In this document: positions 1 to 8,011 of the stretch, piece after piece | How the letters are laid out: each line of letters opens with the position of its first letter | Position numbering within the stretch: position 1 is the first letter of the stretch | DNA from: DASPXY01 sp038227745 | GTDB taxonomy: Bacteria > Planctomycetota > Planctomycetia > Gemmatales > Gemmataceae | NCBI GenBank assembly: GCA_038227745.1 | Contig: JBBRPS010000012.1 | Span: 1 to 34,572 of the forward strand | Length of the DNA: 34,572 nt | Direction: 5' to 3' | Program-made: the position numbers and the translations under genes | Notes under the pieces: model-generated | Databases searched by the model: none | What the model was told of the DNA's origin: nothing | The model's input: the letters and a program-made list of their open reading frames with translations, nothing else

Positions 1-21
1 ATTTCTGCCGCCGTGTACTAC

Positions 22-2721
22 TTACGCCCGGACCGGGTCCGCCTTCTCCGGGTCGATGTCGAGTTCCTCGATCGCCTTCTGCACGCGCTCCGGCTTGATC
101 TCGCCGCGCCGCGCCAGCTCCGCCAGCGCCGCCAGCGCGATGAACTCCGCATCGACCTCGAAGAAACGCCGCAGCGACGGCCGGTTCTCGCTGCGGCCGA
201 AGCCGTCCGTCCCCAGCGGCACCAGGCCGCCCGGCACCCAGCGCGCGATCATCTCCGGCAGCAGCTTCATGTAATCGCTCGCCGCGATGAACACGCCCTT
301 CTCCTGACCCAGCACCTTCTCCACATAGCTCCGCCGGCTTTCCTGCGTCGGGTGCAGCCGGTTCCAGCGCTCCACCGCCAGCGCCTCGCGGCGCAGCTCC
401 TTGTAGCTCGTAACGCTCCACACGTCGGCGCTGACACCGTAGCGCTCCGCCAGGATCTCCTGCGCCCGCAGCGCCTCGCGCAGGATCGCGCCGCTGCCGA
501 GCAGGTGGACCTTTGAACGCGGCGCGTCGCCCTTGCGCTCGCCCTCGCCGGACGCGGGCCGGCACTTGTACAACCCGCGCAGGATGCCCTCCGTCGAGCC
601 CTCGGGCATCGCCAGCATCGGGTAGTTCTCGTTGCCGAGCGTGATGTAGTAGAAGACGTTCTCGCCGGCCTCGTACATGCGGCGGATGCCATCCTGGACG
701 ATGACCGCGACCTCGTAGGCGAACGCGGGGTCGTACGCCACCAGGTTCGGCACCGTCGCGGCCATGATGTGGCTGTGGCCGTCCTGGTGCTGCAAGCCCT
801 CGCCCATCAGCGTCGTCCGGCCGGCCGTGCCGCCCAGCATGAAGCCGCGCGTGCGCATGTCCGCCGCCGCCCAGACCAGGTCGCCGATCCGCTGGAAGCC
901 GAACATCGAGTAGTAGATGAAGAACGGGATCATCGGCACGCCGTGCGTCGCGTACGCCGTCCCCGCCGCGATGAACGACGACATCGACCCGGCCTCGGTG
1001 ATGCCCTCCTCGAGGATCTGACCGTCCTTCGCCTCGCGGTACTTGCTCAGGGTCTGCGAATCGACCGGGTCGTAGAGTTGGCCGGCGCTGGCATAGATGC
1101 CGTACTGGGTGAACATCGACTCCATGCCGAATGTCCGCGCCTCGTCGGGGATGATCGGCACCACCCACCGGCCGATCTCCTTGTCCTGCAGCAGGCGCTT
1201 GAGCAGGTCCACGAAGACCATCGTCGTGGACACCGGCCGGTCGCCGCTGCCCGTGAAGAACGCCTTGAACTTCTCCAGCGCCGGGGCCGCGAGGGGCGGG
1301 CAGCGCACGGTGCGCGCCGGCAGGTAGCCGCCCAGCTCCTCGCGCCGCTTGCGCAGGTAGACGACCTCGCGGCTGTCCTGCGGCGGCTGGTAGAACGGCA
1401 GCTCGGCCACGTCGTCGTCGGAGATAGGGATGCCGAAGCGCGTGCGGAACTCGCCCAGCTCGTCCTCGTTGAGCTTCTTGGCCTGGTGGGTGATGTTCCG
1501 CCCTTCGCCGGCCTCGCCCAGGCCGTAGCCCTTGATCGTGTGGGCGAGGATGACGGTCGGCGAGCCCTTGTGCTCGATGGCGGCCTTGTAGGCGGTGTAG
1601 ACCTTCTCGGGGTCATGGCCGCCGCGGCCGAGCTTGCGGAGCTGCTCGTCGGACAGGTGCGCCACCATCTTCTTCAGCTCGGGGTACTTGCCGAAGAAGT
1701 GCTCGCGGATGTAGCTCCCCGACTCGACGGCCAGCTTCTGGTACTCGCCGTCCACGACCTCGTCCATGCGCTTGACGAGCAGGCCGTCCTTGTCCTGGGC
1801 GAGGAGCGGGTCCCAGTCGCTGCCCCAGATGACCTTGATGACGTTCCAGCCGGCGCCGCGGAAGGCGGCCTCGAGTTCCTGGATGATCTTGCCGTTGCCG
1901 CGCACCGGACCGTCGAGGCGCTGGAGGTTGCAATTGACGACGAAGATGAGGTTGTCGAGGTTCTCGCGCGCCGCCAGGGTGATGGCGCCGAGGCTCTCCG
2001 GCTCGTCGGTCTCGCCGTCGCCCACGAAGCACCAGACGCGCTGCTGGGCGGTGTCCGTGAGGCCGCGCTGGTGGAGGTAGTGGTTGAAGCGCGCCTGGTA
2101 GATGGCCATGATCGGGCCGAGGCCCATCGACACCGTGGGGAACTGCCAGAAGTCGGACATGAGCCACGGGTGCGGGTAGGACGACAGGCCGCCGCCCTTG
2201 GCCAGCTCGCGGCGGAAGTTCTCGAGCTTGGCGGCCGACAGGCGGCCTTCGAGGTAGGCGCGGGCGTAGACGCCGGGCGAGGCGTGGCCCTGGAAGTAGA
2301 CCTGATCGCCGCCGCCGGGAGCGTCGGGGCCGCGGAAGAAGTGGTTGAAGCCGATCTCGCAGAGGGTGGCGGCGCTGGCGTAGGTGGAGATGTGGCCGCC
2401 GATGCCCGGCTCGTGCTTGTTGGCGCGGACGACCATGGCCATGGCGTTCCAGCGGACCAGGCTCTTGATGCGGCGCTCGATCTCACGGCTGCCGGGGAAG
2501 GGCGGCTGGCGGTCGGGCGGGATGGTGTTGATGTAGGGCGTGTTGGCCGTGAACGGGATCTCGACCCCGCTGCGGACGGCTTTATGCTTGAGCTGGGTGA
2601 GCAGGTAACTGGCGCGGCCCGGCCCTTCGGTCTGCAGGACCGCCGTAAGCGAGTCCAGCCACTCCTTGGTTTCGGCCGTGTCGGTGTCCCCGTTGCTCCC
2701 AGGCAGGCGGTCCGGAGGCAT
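22..2721 (-). CDS. aceE: Pyruvate dehydrogenase E1 component, homodimeric type
   Basis: This cytoplasmic thiamine-diphosphate enzyme decarboxylates pyruvate and acetylates the lipoyl groups of E2 in the pyruvate dehydrogenase complex. The 899-residue product has the usual length of the fused, homodimeric E1 family. The ThDP/Mg motif is visible as GDGETDEPES from residue 234, closing with NCNLQ near residue 263. The N-terminal part carries the family-typical stretches NKHEPGIGGHIS and FYFQGH-like VYFQGHASPGVYAR. The C-terminal third includes GTAGRTTLMGEGLQHQDGHS, characteristic of AceE. I chose the ATG at 2721 because GGGGAG lies seven bases upstream; the TTG two codons earlier sits on top of that site. 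No E2 (aceF) or E3 gene is visible, although the gene ends only 21 bases from the window edge, so a downstream partner may lie outside. Function is near certain; operon membership is unknown. Confidence 0.96.
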   Translation of the reverse strand: MPPDRLPGSNGDTDTAETKEWLDSLTAVLQTEGPGRASYLLTQLKHKAVRSGVEIPFTANTPYINTIPPDRQPPFPGSREIERRIKSLVRWNAMAMVVRANKHEPGIGGHISTYASAATLCEIGFNHFFRGPDAPGGGDQVYFQGHASPGVYARAYLEGRLSAAKLENFRRELAKGGGLSSYPHPWLMSDFWQFPTVSMGLGPIMAIYQARFNHYLHQRGLTDTAQQRVWCFVGDGETDEPESLGAITLAARENLDNLIFVVNCNLQRLDGPVRGNGKIIQELEAAFRGAGWNVIKVIWGSDWDPLLAQDKDGLLVKRMDEVVDGEYQKLAVESGSYIREHFFGKYPELKKMVAHLSDEQLRKLGRGGHDPEKVYTAYKAAIEHKGSPTVILAHTIKGYGLGEAGEGRNITHQAKKLNEDELGEFRTRFGIPISDDDVAELPFYQPPQDSREVVYLRKRREELGGYLPARTVRCPPLAAPALEKFKAFFTGSGDRPVSTTMVFVDLLKRLLQDKEIGRWVVPIIPDEARTFGMESMFTQYGIYASAGQLYDPVDSQTLSKYREAKDGQILEEGITEAGSMSSFIAAGTAYATHGVPMIPFFIYYSMFGFQRIGDLVWAAADMRTRGFMLGGTAGRTTLMGEGLQHQDGHSHIMAATVPNLVAYDPAFAYEVAVIVQDGIRRMYEAGENVFYYITLGNENYPMLAMPEGSTEGILRGLYKCRPASGEGERKGDAPRSKVHLLGSGAILREALRAQEILAERYGVSADVWSVTSYKELRREALAVERWNRLHPTQESRRSYVEKVLGQEKGVFIAASDYMKLLPEMIARWVPGGLVPLGTDGFGRSENRPSLRRFFEVDAEFIALAALAELARRGEIKPERVQKAIEELDIDPEKADPVRA

Positions 2722-2775
2722 CTGCAAACTCCCCGCACATGGTGCGAATCTTGGGCATTCGGTGCTGTTCCCTTT

Positions 2776-2803
2776 ATTTTATGTGAGGGCCGGGGAGGGA
2801 AAA
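2776..2803 (-). promoter_or_regulatory. Weak candidate promoter for aceE
   Basis: On the minus strand a TAAAAT box (2776-2781, five of six matches to the -10 consensus) lies in the only AT-rich patch upstream of aceE. A poor -35 match, TTTTCC, sits 16 bases further upstream. This would give a leader of about 45-50 bases. The support is the -10 box and position only, so confidence is low. Confidence 0.25.
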
Positions 2804-2805
2804 GG

Positions 2806-2860
2806 CCACGGGCCGCGCCCCGTGGGTTGAGACAGGGCCCACGGGCCGCGGCCCGTGGGC
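2806..2860. repeat. Two related GC-rich palindromes after the PLD gene
   Basis: A perfect 24-base palindrome (2837-2860, centre CCGCGG, arms starting GCCCACGGG) abuts the stop codon of the phospholipase gene. A degenerate relative with a 7-bp stem (CCACGGG/CCCGTGG) lies at 2806-2825. The two share the core CCACGGGCCGCG, so they look like two copies of one repeat. The hairpin could terminate transcription of the phospholipase gene, but there is no T-tract on either side. Confidence 0.6.
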
Positions 2861-4342
2861 TTACAGGCACAGGCTGGCGACGAACTCCGCGAAGTAGTCG
2901 CCCAGGCTCACCTTCAGCGGCTCCTTCAGCTCCCATTGCGGGCGCTGGTCCGGCAGGAAGAGGCGCTGCTCGAGCTGGCCGATCAGCGGACAGCCGCTGA
3001 CCGACAGGCCCAGCTCGCGGTTGTGGCGCAGGCTCAGGGCGTCGAGGTTGCCCGTGCCGATGTACGCCCAGCAGCCGTCCACCGTCACCGCCTTGACGTG
3101 CGTCATGCCGGGGTAGAGGTAGACGCGCACGCCCGCCGCGAACAGGCGGTTGGCCACCACCCGGTTCGAGCGGTCGATCGTCTCCGAACAGCTCTGGACC
3201 GTCAGCACCACGCGCACGTCCACGCCGCGGCGGCGCGCCTGCATCAGCTTGCAGACCAGCCGGCTGTCGGTCAGATACACGTTCTGGACGTAGACGTGGT
3301 GCCGCGCCATGTCCACGGCGCGGTAGATCGCCGCGGCGATCTGCCGGCAGCCCGGTTCGGAGTACAGCAGCCGCGCCCAGGTGTTCGCCGGCGTCGCGTC
3401 GGGCAGCACCTCTCTCTCGGCGCAGGCCAGGGCGCGCGCCACTACTCCCTCGGGAGGGCCGTTCTGGGTGTGCCAGAATTCGTTGAAGTGCCGCTGCAAG
3501 CGCGGCACCAGCGGCCCGCCGAACACGAACGACAGGTCGTGGTGCTCGAAGAACGCGGCGTGGCTGAAGTTCCGCCCGCCCGTCCAGACGAGGCGGCCGT
3601 CGATCAGGACCAGTTTGCGGTGGTCGTAGCTCGCGAAGGGGTTGCGGATGCGCACCACCTCGACGTAGGGGTGGCGCGCCAGCGCGCTGATGACGCGGTT
3701 GCACTCGGATGCGGACCGGCCCTCGGGCTCGTTGAAGTACAGGTTGCCGCCGCCGTCCACGAGCACGCGCACGCGCAGGCCGGGGCCGGCGCGCGCCGCC
3801 AGCCGGGCGGCGATGGCCTCGCCCAGCGGGTCGCTCTCCCACTGGAACATGATGACGTCGATGCTCGTCGTCGCCTGTGCGATCAGGCTTTCGAGGGCGG
3901 TGAGGGCTTCCTGGCCGTCCACGTAGAGCTGGACGTTGGCGGGGTCGAGTTCCTGGCCGGTCAGAGCGCGCAGCTCGGCCTCCAGCGCCGCGAGGTCGAG
4001 CGGCGGCGCGTGTTCGGGCAGCGTGTACGGCGGCCCGTGCAGCGGCAGGACGAGCCGCTTGCCAAGGTCCCCCTGGGCCAGGGCGCACAGGTGGTCGGCC
4101 GTTTCGGTGAGGATTTCCCGGCACGTCTCCAGCGGCCGGCACACGACATGGACGGCGGTGTCCGCGGCGAGCTGCTTCGTCACCACCACCTTGCGTGGCG
4201 GACATCGGCAGCCCGGTTCCGCGGTGTACGGCACGCCCGCGGTACGGCAGCCCGTCAGCACGCAGAGCAGGCCGCGCCCGAAGTAACGCCGGAATGTGGC
4301 GACGGCATTCCAGACCCGGCCCGGGGAGGCCTGCGTCTTCAT
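2861..4342 (-). CDS. Phospholipase D / cardiolipin synthase family lipoprotein
   Basis: A PLD-superfamily phosphodiesterase or phosphatidyltransferase with two HKD motifs: His241-x-Lys243-x4-Asp248 in the stretch HRKLVLIDG, and His415-x-Lys417-x4-Asp422 in HVKAVTVDG. Each is followed by the usual G-x-x-N motif (GGRNFS and GTGNLD). Cardiolipin synthases join two phosphatidylglycerol molecules, while other members hydrolyse phospholipids, and the sequence alone does not decide between them. The 493-residue product begins with an arginine-containing n-region, a short hydrophobic stretch and LTGC (Cys32), which resembles a lipobox. It therefore may be a lipoprotein facing the periplasm, unlike the membrane-spanning N-terminus of classical Cls. 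An in-frame extension to 4513 exists but is proline-rich and lacks family similarity. The gene lies 139 bases upstream of the aceE start on the same strand. Confidence 0.85.
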   Translation of the reverse strand: MKTQASPGRVWNAVATFRRYFGRGLLCVLTGCRTAGVPYTAEPGCRCPPRKVVVTKQLAADTAVHVVCRPLETCREILTETADHLCALAQGDLGKRLVLPLHGPPYTLPEHAPPLDLAALEAELRALTGQELDPANVQLYVDGQEALTALESLIAQATTSIDVIMFQWESDPLGEAIAARLAARAGPGLRVRVLVDGGGNLYFNEPEGRSASECNRVISALARHPYVEVVRIRNPFASYDHRKLVLIDGRLVWTGGRNFSHAAFFEHHDLSFVFGGPLVPRLQRHFNEFWHTQNGPPEGVVARALACAEREVLPDATPANTWARLLYSEPGCRQIAAAIYRAVDMARHHVYVQNVYLTDSRLVCKLMQARRRGVDVRVVLTVQSCSETIDRSNRVVANRLFAAGVRVYLYPGMTHVKAVTVDGCWAYIGTGNLDALSLRHNRELGLSVSGCPLIGQLEQRLFLPDQRPQWELKEPLKVSLGDYFAEFVASLCL

Positions 4343-4910
4343 GGGGTGAATCTCGGCAGGTGAGGTCTCTTCCAGGGAATATCGGCCGTCCGTGGCAAGC
4401 TCCTGAAGCGAGAACCGCTGCGGGGGCGGCGGGGCCGCTGGACTTCTGCCGGGGGGCGCAGATTGGGCAAACGGGGGGAGGCCGCGCCGGGACGGAAAGA
4501 GCTTTTTTCCCACGGTGCCAGGGTCGGGGAATCCGGCGCGATCGCGGAAGTTGTGGCCTCGTCGAGGGTTGGGAACGCGGGAGGCGGCGTCTGGGGGGCG
4601 CGTTCAAGGGACGCGGGACCGTGGCGGTTGCAGTAATTTCAAGGGGTCACGGCACTTGGAACGTGGGGATAAAATTACCTTGCAGCGCCTCGGGAGATCC
4701 GGTACAACGAACCTACCTGACAACAAGCAGCAAGCCCTTCAACCTCGAAGTCTTGCTCCGCGACCTGGACCGTGCCTTCGCACGGAAGCCCTGAGCGCGC
4801 ACCGAAGGCGGGACCACGGCACCATGGGAAAGACAGGCGGCCCGGCCTCGCCCGGGGTCCCAGGGAGGGGACAACCCGCCACGGAACACGCACCGTCCGC
4901 GCGTCGGTCG

Positions 4911-4944
4911 GGAGGACCGGGGACCCACCCCGGTCCTCCTTTTT
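4911..4944 (+). terminator. Intrinsic terminator upstream of the GT2 gene
   Basis: A 12-bp perfect stem, GGAGGACCGGGG paired with CCCCGGTCCTCC, encloses a five-base loop ACCCA and is followed directly by TTTTT on the plus strand. It has no T-tract on the minus strand, so it acts in the plus direction only. It lies 93 bases before the start of the plus-strand glycosyltransferase gene. Confidence 0.85.
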
Positions 4945-4965
4945 GCGCGCCGGGAGCGGGCATTT

Positions 4966-4997
4966 GGCGAACGGCCGGCTTATGCCGGCCGTTCGTC
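4966..4997. repeat. Palindromic repeat, GGCGAACGGCCGGC family, copy 1
   Basis: Arms GGCGAACGGCCGGC and GCCGGCCGTTCGTC flank TTAT in the middle. The arms pair with a single terminal mismatch. The same core recurs at 15465-15544 and 26715-26889. Confidence 0.75.
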
Positions 4998-5037
4998 AAG
5001 AGGTGCCTGGTTCCGGCACTAAACAGGAAACAGGGCA

Positions 5038-6324
5038 GTGGGTGGCAACGTGCTCGACGTGAAGGGACTGACGACGAGGCTCGCGCGGTTTTCCCTGCGC
5101 GCCTTCCTCGACACCGGCTGCGCGCTCGACTGCTCCCCGCGCGGCGCGCCGCGCGTCAGCGTCCTGCTGCTGCTCTGCAACCGCGCCGAATTGAGCCTGG
5201 CGTGCATCCAGACGCTGCTGACGCACGTCAACGACGTGGCGTTCGAGCTGGTGCTCGTCGATAACGGCAGCCGCGACGAAACGCCGGAACTCCTCGGCCG
5301 CCTCCGTGGGGCGAAGGTCATCCGCAACGCGGTGAACGTCGGCTATCCGAAGGCGGTTAACCAGGCGGCGCGGGCCGCGTCGGCCGAGTACCTCCTGCTC
5401 CTCAACAACGACACGCAGGTACTCGGCAAGAGCCTCGACACCGCTGTCGCCTACCTCGACGCCCACGCGGACGTCGGGGTGGTCGGCGCCCGCGTGATCC
5501 TCCTCGACGGCAGTCTCCAGGAGGCCGGGTGCAGTCTCCTGAGCGATGGCTGGACGCGGCAGCTCGGCCGCGGCCAGCAGCCCGACCAGCCCGCGTACAA
5601 CTTCTGCCGCGACGTGGATTACTGTTCCGGCGCCTTCCTGATGACGCGGCGGCGGCTCTTCCTGGAGATGGGCGGCCTGGACGAGGTCTTCAGCCCGGGC
5701 TACTTCGAGGACCCCGATTACTGTGTCCGCCTCTGGCAGTCTGGCTGGCGCGTCGTCTACCACCCGGACCTCGCCATCCTGCACCACGAGAACGCGACGA
5801 GCGGGGCCATCCTCGATCCGAACGAGCAGTGCCGCCGCAACCACAAGATCTTCGCGGCGCGGCATGCCAACTGGCTGCGCCACCAGGGCCCGCCCACATG
5901 GGGCTCCTTGAACGAGGGGCGGATCTCACACGACGTGTTCTTCAAGGTCCTCGTCGTGGCGGACGCCTTCCCCGAGACCGTCCTGCCGCGGCTGCTCGCC
6001 CGGCTGCAGTCGCTCGATGCATTCGTCACGCTCTGCCACGCCGCCGACCGTCCTCCCGCGAACCTCGTACACGCGGGCCTGGAGAAGACGATCGAGGTCC
6101 TCCCGCTGAACGCGCTCGAAGACCTCGCCCCGTTCCTCGACGCGCGGCCGGCGGACTTCGACCTGATCCTCCTCGCCGAGGCCCCGCCCGCGTTCCTGCG
6201 GCGGCCCGGGCTGACAAGGCCCGCGTGCGCCGTCTGGAGGGACGGGCACTTCGCCCTCGTCGATCTTGAATGGGGGAATGAGGCCCCGACAGGGAGTGCG
6301 CTGCCGTCCACCGCCGCGGCTTGA
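5038..6324 (+). CDS. Family 2 glycosyltransferase (rhamnosyltransferase-like)
   Basis: A 428-residue GT-A enzyme predicted to transfer a nucleotide-activated sugar in the cytoplasm. The GT2 core spans roughly residues 38-290. It opens with SVLLLLCNRAELSLACIQTL and LVLVDNGSRDETPELL, carries the metal/nucleotide motif LLNNDTQ near residue 121, and the acceptor-side motif FEDPDYCVRLW near residue 223. This pattern is typical of O-antigen GT2 enzymes of the WcaA/rhamnosyltransferase type. The remaining 130 residues are not recognised. The start is uncertain: GTG at 5038 has only a poorly placed AGGA or CAGGG, and the in-frame GTG codons at 5050 and 5059 are alternatives. It is the only plus-strand gene inside the glycan locus, and its stop is one base from that of the convergent methyltransferase. 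Confidence 0.88.
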   Translation: MGGNVLDVKGLTTRLARFSLRAFLDTGCALDCSPRGAPRVSVLLLLCNRAELSLACIQTLLTHVNDVAFELVLVDNGSRDETPELLGRLRGAKVIRNAVNVGYPKAVNQAARAASAEYLLLLNNDTQVLGKSLDTAVAYLDAHADVGVVGARVILLDGSLQEAGCSLLSDGWTRQLGRGQQPDQPAYNFCRDVDYCSGAFLMTRRRLFLEMGGLDEVFSPGYFEDPDYCVRLWQSGWRVVYHPDLAILHHENATSGAILDPNEQCRRNHKIFAARHANWLRHQGPPTWGSLNEGRISHDVFFKVLVVADAFPETVLPRLLARLQSLDAFVTLCHAADRPPANLVHAGLEKTIEVLPLNALEDLAPFLDARPADFDLILLAEAPPAFLRRPGLTRPACAVWRDGHFALVDLEWGNEAPTGSALPSTAAA

Positions 6325-6325
6325 A

Positions 6326-7747
6326 CTACCCCCGGAGCAAGCGCTTCAGGGGCCGCGACGGCGCCAGGACGCAGCGCCCAACCCGCCACGTCCACGAGTC
6401 GCGGAGCGCCGCCGTGTCGTGCCTCTGGGCCGCCAACTCCCGTTCCAGGCGCAACGCATAGGCTTCCACGGACCCGACGCGCTCCCACAGGTTCCCCAGT
6501 TCGCGCCGCGCGGTGTCCAGCTCGCGCTGCCTGCCGACCCGCTCGCGCCCGAAGTCCTCTAACTCGCGCTGCTTGCCCTCCAGCCGGTGCCAGAGATCCT
6601 CCAGCTCGCGCTGGTGGGCGCTGTCTTCCCGGTGCCTGCCCTCCAGGCACGCATGGAGCGCCAGGAGGGCGTGGTCTTTCTCGGCGAGGTGGCCCTGCAG
6701 TTGCGCCAGTTGCCGCCCCTGGTCGTGCAGCCGCCCGTCGGCCGCCCCCAGCCGCCCGTCTCGCTCCGCGAGCAGGGCCTGCAGGGTGGCGACGACCTCG
6801 TCCGTCTGAGCCGCACGCACCTTCCAGGCCCGGAGGTCTTCTTGCTGGGCCGCGAAGTCGGCCTGGGTTTGCTGTCCCTGCCTCGCCACGTGCTGATGAA
6901 GGCCGTCCAGCTCTTTCTGCTTCCCGTCCAGCTCTTTCTGCTTCCCGTCCAGCTCTTTCTGCTTCCCGTCCAGCTCTTTCTGCTTGCCGTCCAGGGCCAC
7001 GTGGGCCTCGTGCAGCCGGCCCTGGAGGGACTTCACTTCCTCGGTGTTGGCCCCGAGGGCATAGCCCAGGAAGTAGAAGAAAGCACGTACGGCGCCGACC
7101 TCCTGCTCCGAGGCCGTCAGCAGTCCCCCGAATGCCTCCGGGATCTCGGTGCCGACGCCCAGGACGCCCAGGCCGTAGCAGTGCAGGAACTCGAACGACG
7201 GGTACTGGCCCTTGATCTCGTCCCAGAAGCGCCAGACGCCGAACGACTCCCTGTCGCGGACGTTGACGTCGTGGAACAGCACCACGCCGCGCTCGCTCAA
7301 CTTGGGCCGCCACGTCTCGAAGTCGTGCTTGACGGCCTGGTAGGTGTGGTAGCCGTCGATGTGCAGCAGGTCGATCGTGCCGTCCGCGAAGCCGCCGACG
7401 GCGCCGTCGAAGCTGGACTGGATCAGAGTGGAGAAGCCGCCGTACAGCTCATCGTGGTGGCCGCGCAGGTCGGCCAGCACCTCCGGGCCGTAGTACCCCG
7501 CCTGCGCGTCCCCCTCCCACGTGTCGATCCCATAGCACCGCGTCGCCAGGCTGAGTTGCGCCACGGCCTGGCAGAAGGCGCAGTAGGAGGCGCCGTAGTG
7601 GACGCCGAGTTCGACGACCAGCCGGGGGCGCAACAGATCGACGGTGAGGAAGGCGAACGGGATGTGCTGGAGCCAGGCGGTTACTTTGGTGCGGTGCGGT
7701 CGGGTCAGACAGAGCGGATGCGACAGCGGATTGAGGGACAGCGGCAT
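6326..7747 (-). CDS. Class I SAM methyltransferase with repeat-built coiled coil (paralogue 1)
   Basis: The first 228 residues of this 473-residue protein form a Methyltransf_24-type domain: motif I is VVELGVHYG (residues 43-51), followed by CYGIDTWEGD and DLLHIDGYHTY (126-136) and the post-motif VVLFHDVNVRD. Sugar or glycan O-methylation is the likely reaction. Residues about 235-445 are a predicted coiled coil. It contains four consecutive KQKELDG heptads (255-282) and several relatives such as GKQRELED. The protein ends with SWTWRVGR and PSRPLKRLLRG, a terminus shared with the neighbouring paralogue. ATG at 7747 is clear. It is the last gene of the minus-strand run. Its substrate is unknown. 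Confidence 0.88.
   Translation of the reverse strand: MPLSLNPLSHPLCLTRPHRTKVTAWLQHIPFAFLTVDLLRPRLVVELGVHYGASYCAFCQAVAQLSLATRCYGIDTWEGDAQAGYYGPEVLADLRGHHDELYGGFSTLIQSSFDGAVGGFADGTIDLLHIDGYHTYQAVKHDFETWRPKLSERGVVLFHDVNVRDRESFGVWRFWDEIKGQYPSFEFLHCYGLGVLGVGTEIPEAFGGLLTASEQEVGAVRAFFYFLGYALGANTEEVKSLQGRLHEAHVALDGKQKELDGKQKELDGKQKELDGKQKELDGLHQHVARQGQQTQADFAAQQEDLRAWKVRAAQTDEVVATLQALLAERDGRLGAADGRLHDQGRQLAQLQGHLAEKDHALLALHACLEGRHREDSAHQRELEDLWHRLEGKQRELEDFGRERVGRQRELDTARRELGNLWERVGSVEAYALRLERELAAQRHDTAALRDSWTWRVGRCVLAPSRPLKRLLRG
6902..6988. repeat. 21-bp tandem repeat inside methyltransferase paralogue 1
   Basis: Four head-to-tail 21-base units (6905-6925, 6926-6946, 6947-6967, 6968-6988) encode KQKELDG on the minus strand. 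The first three are identical and the fourth differs at one base. Each unit equals one coiled-coil heptad, so unit gain or loss would keep the frame and change coil length by about 1 nm. Confidence 0.92.
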
Positions 7748-7930
7748 GGATCACCTACGGTGGTGCGAAGCTCATGGTGACGACCATCATATCGTGGTAT
7801 CGGAGGGTATCGGTCGCGGCAGGAGCGCGGCCTTAACGATCTTCCCCAGCCAACCCGGTCCTCCGAGGGATTTGTGTCCGGTTGTGCGGCTGGGGTGGGG
7901 GGGAGGGGCCGGCGGCAAGAAGCGCGCCGC

Positions 7931-7995
7931 GAGCGCGAAACGGCAAGCCAGGCGCGCTCCGCCGACGGACGCGCCTGGCTTGCCGTTTCGCGCTC
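7931..7995. repeat. Perfect 26-bp inverted repeat between the methyltransferase paralogues
   Basis: Arms 7931-7956 and 7970-7995 are exact reverse complements, with a 13-base loop. Each arm includes GCGAAACGGCAAGCC or its complement. It lies 16 bases after the stop of paralogue 2 and 183 bases before the start of paralogue 1. It could work as a terminator or as a transcript-processing hairpin, but it has no T-tract, and its length fits an interspersed palindromic element better. Confidence 0.85.
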
Positions 7996-8011
7996 CCGGC
8001 GCCTGGAGGAG

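Larger units (their letters stand above)
4343..5037. other. Divergent intergenic region with possible leader or small RNA
   Basis: This 695-base gap separates the minus-strand phospholipase gene from the plus-strand glycosyltransferase gene. Frames that stay open here read as low-complexity Arg/Gly/Pro translations with no family character. The right part (about 4630-4944) is less GC-biased, contains small stem-loops such as CCGTGC-CTTC-GCACGG (4770-4785), and ends at a strong intrinsic terminator. A promoter-like pair, TTGCAG (4680-4685) and TACAAC (4703-4708) with a 17-base spacer, precedes it. These points suggest a transcribed RNA of roughly 230 bases, either free-standing or an attenuated leader. 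I could not match it to tmRNA, RNase P, SRP or any riboswitch I know. Confidence 0.35.

Noticed and set aside
769..3000. Long plus-strand open frame opposite aceE and the phospholipase gene
   Set aside because: Its translation is dominated by Arg, Ala, Val, Leu and His with no motif. It is the complement of strongly supported coding sequence in a GC-rich genome.
4630..4944. Known structured RNA (tmRNA, RNase P RNA, SRP RNA, riboswitch)
   Set aside because: None of the signature sequences I know for these was found in the stretch, so it is kept only as an unassigned candidate.
4515..5264. Plus-strand open frame across the intergenic region into the GT2 gene
   Set aside because: It crosses the intrinsic terminator and a palindromic repeat, and its translation is Arg/Gly/Pro-rich without motif; the real GT2 frame is different.
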